Positions 63,950 to 64,000 of a stretch of 64,000 bases of DNA are shown here, piece by piece. The notes below the pieces were generated by a model. It saw only the letters and a program-made list of their open reading frames with translations, was not told where the DNA came from and searched no databases. This stretch comes from Owenweeksia sp965214115. GTDB taxonomy: Bacteria > Bacteroidota > Bacteroidia > Flavobacteriales > Schleiferiaceae. The stretch spans positions 124,001 to 188,000 of the forward strand of contig CBDCAU010000009.1 of assembly GCA_965214115.1 (NCBI GenBank). Direction: 5' to 3'. Position 1 is the first letter of the stretch, and every line of letters begins with the position of its first letter. Both the position numbers and the translations under genes were made by a program.

Positions 63950-64000
63950 GTGCTGATTAAAGCCCTGAAATTTTTGCTGTGGACGCTGGCCGTCATCATC
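63950..64000 (+). CDS. N-terminus of a divergent envelope protein (TamB-like by neighbourhood)
   Basis: A GTG at 63950 opens 17 codons to the window edge: VLIKALKFLLWTLAVII, a basic residue plus a hydrophobic stretch as in a signal anchor. In Bacteroidota the gene divergent from tsaD is often a TamB/translocation-assembly DUF490 protein; that identity is inferred from gene order only, since almost nothing of the protein is visible. Confidence 0.45.
   Translation, partial: MLIKALKFLLWTLAVII

Noticed and set aside
1..64000. tRNA or rRNA genes
   Set aside because: No recognisable cloverleaf or conserved rRNA segment was seen, though short tRNAs could be missed by eye.

Overview
The window looks like a chromosomal segment of a Bacteroidota, most likely from the Saprospirales lineage. 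Several very large secreted proteins end in type IX secretion (T9SS) sorting domains of the 'YPNP...L...G.Y...' type, and one ends in the gliding-motility-associated CHU_C domain. Outer-membrane and lipoprotein genes are abundant. Start codons mostly lack a clear Shine-Dalgarno sequence, and AT-rich boxes close to the Bacteroidota -7 consensus (TAnnTTTG) sit just upstream of several genes. I saw no rRNA, tRNA or CRISPR array.

Layout. 1-7 kb: a partial outer-membrane barrel gene, a 1039-aa TPR protein (both minus), then ftsE translationally coupled to a GT2 glycosyltransferase. 7-9.3 kb: a di-heme cytochrome c peroxidase lipoprotein and a flavodoxin-fold reductase. 9.6-14.5 kb and 21.4-26.5 kb: two copies of the same two-gene cassette, a ~1070-1100-aa MORN/YwqK-repeat exported protein overlapping by 4 nt a ~570-aa exported partner; the first partner gene is broken at a T9 tract. 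Between them lie a CHU_C surface protein, an orphan peptide-binding lipoprotein, nhaC and an HD hydrolase. 26.7-29.3 kb: minus-strand envelope genes including mgtC. 29.4-33.7 kb: a plus-strand cluster of lipoproteins, a Tat-exported phosphatase-fold (DUF1501-like) protein and a PSCyt1-like cytochrome, resembling in miniature the uncharacterised planctomycete DUF1549/DUF1553-DUF1501 gene sets. 34-36.7 kb: a helical repeat protein, a zinc metallopeptidase and a DUF421 protein. 36.8-43.7 kb: three tandem paralogous lipoproteins followed by a 1605-aa T9SS esterase/beta-helix protein, divergent from a BetR-like HTH gene. 45-59.5 kb: a T9SS subtilase and two tandem ~1690-aa FN3/MAM/PKD surface proteins, the second carrying a nonsense codon and a frameshift. 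59.7-64 kb: rsmE, rimK, a RimB-like protease, a broken sulfotransferase between direct repeats, tsaD, and the start of a divergent gene.

The intergenic DNA is unusually rich in small repeats: heptanucleotide tandem arrays at gene borders, three ~90-bp inverted-repeat elements (one split by a 205-bp MITE with a 5-bp target duplication), clusters of short palindromes, an AGGTT-type palindrome that also lies inside the rsmE reading frame, and a palindrome centred on CACGGCCGTG. The best candidates for undescribed biology are the duplicated MORN-partner cassette and the 29.4-33.7 kb DUF1501/cytochrome/lipoprotein cluster.
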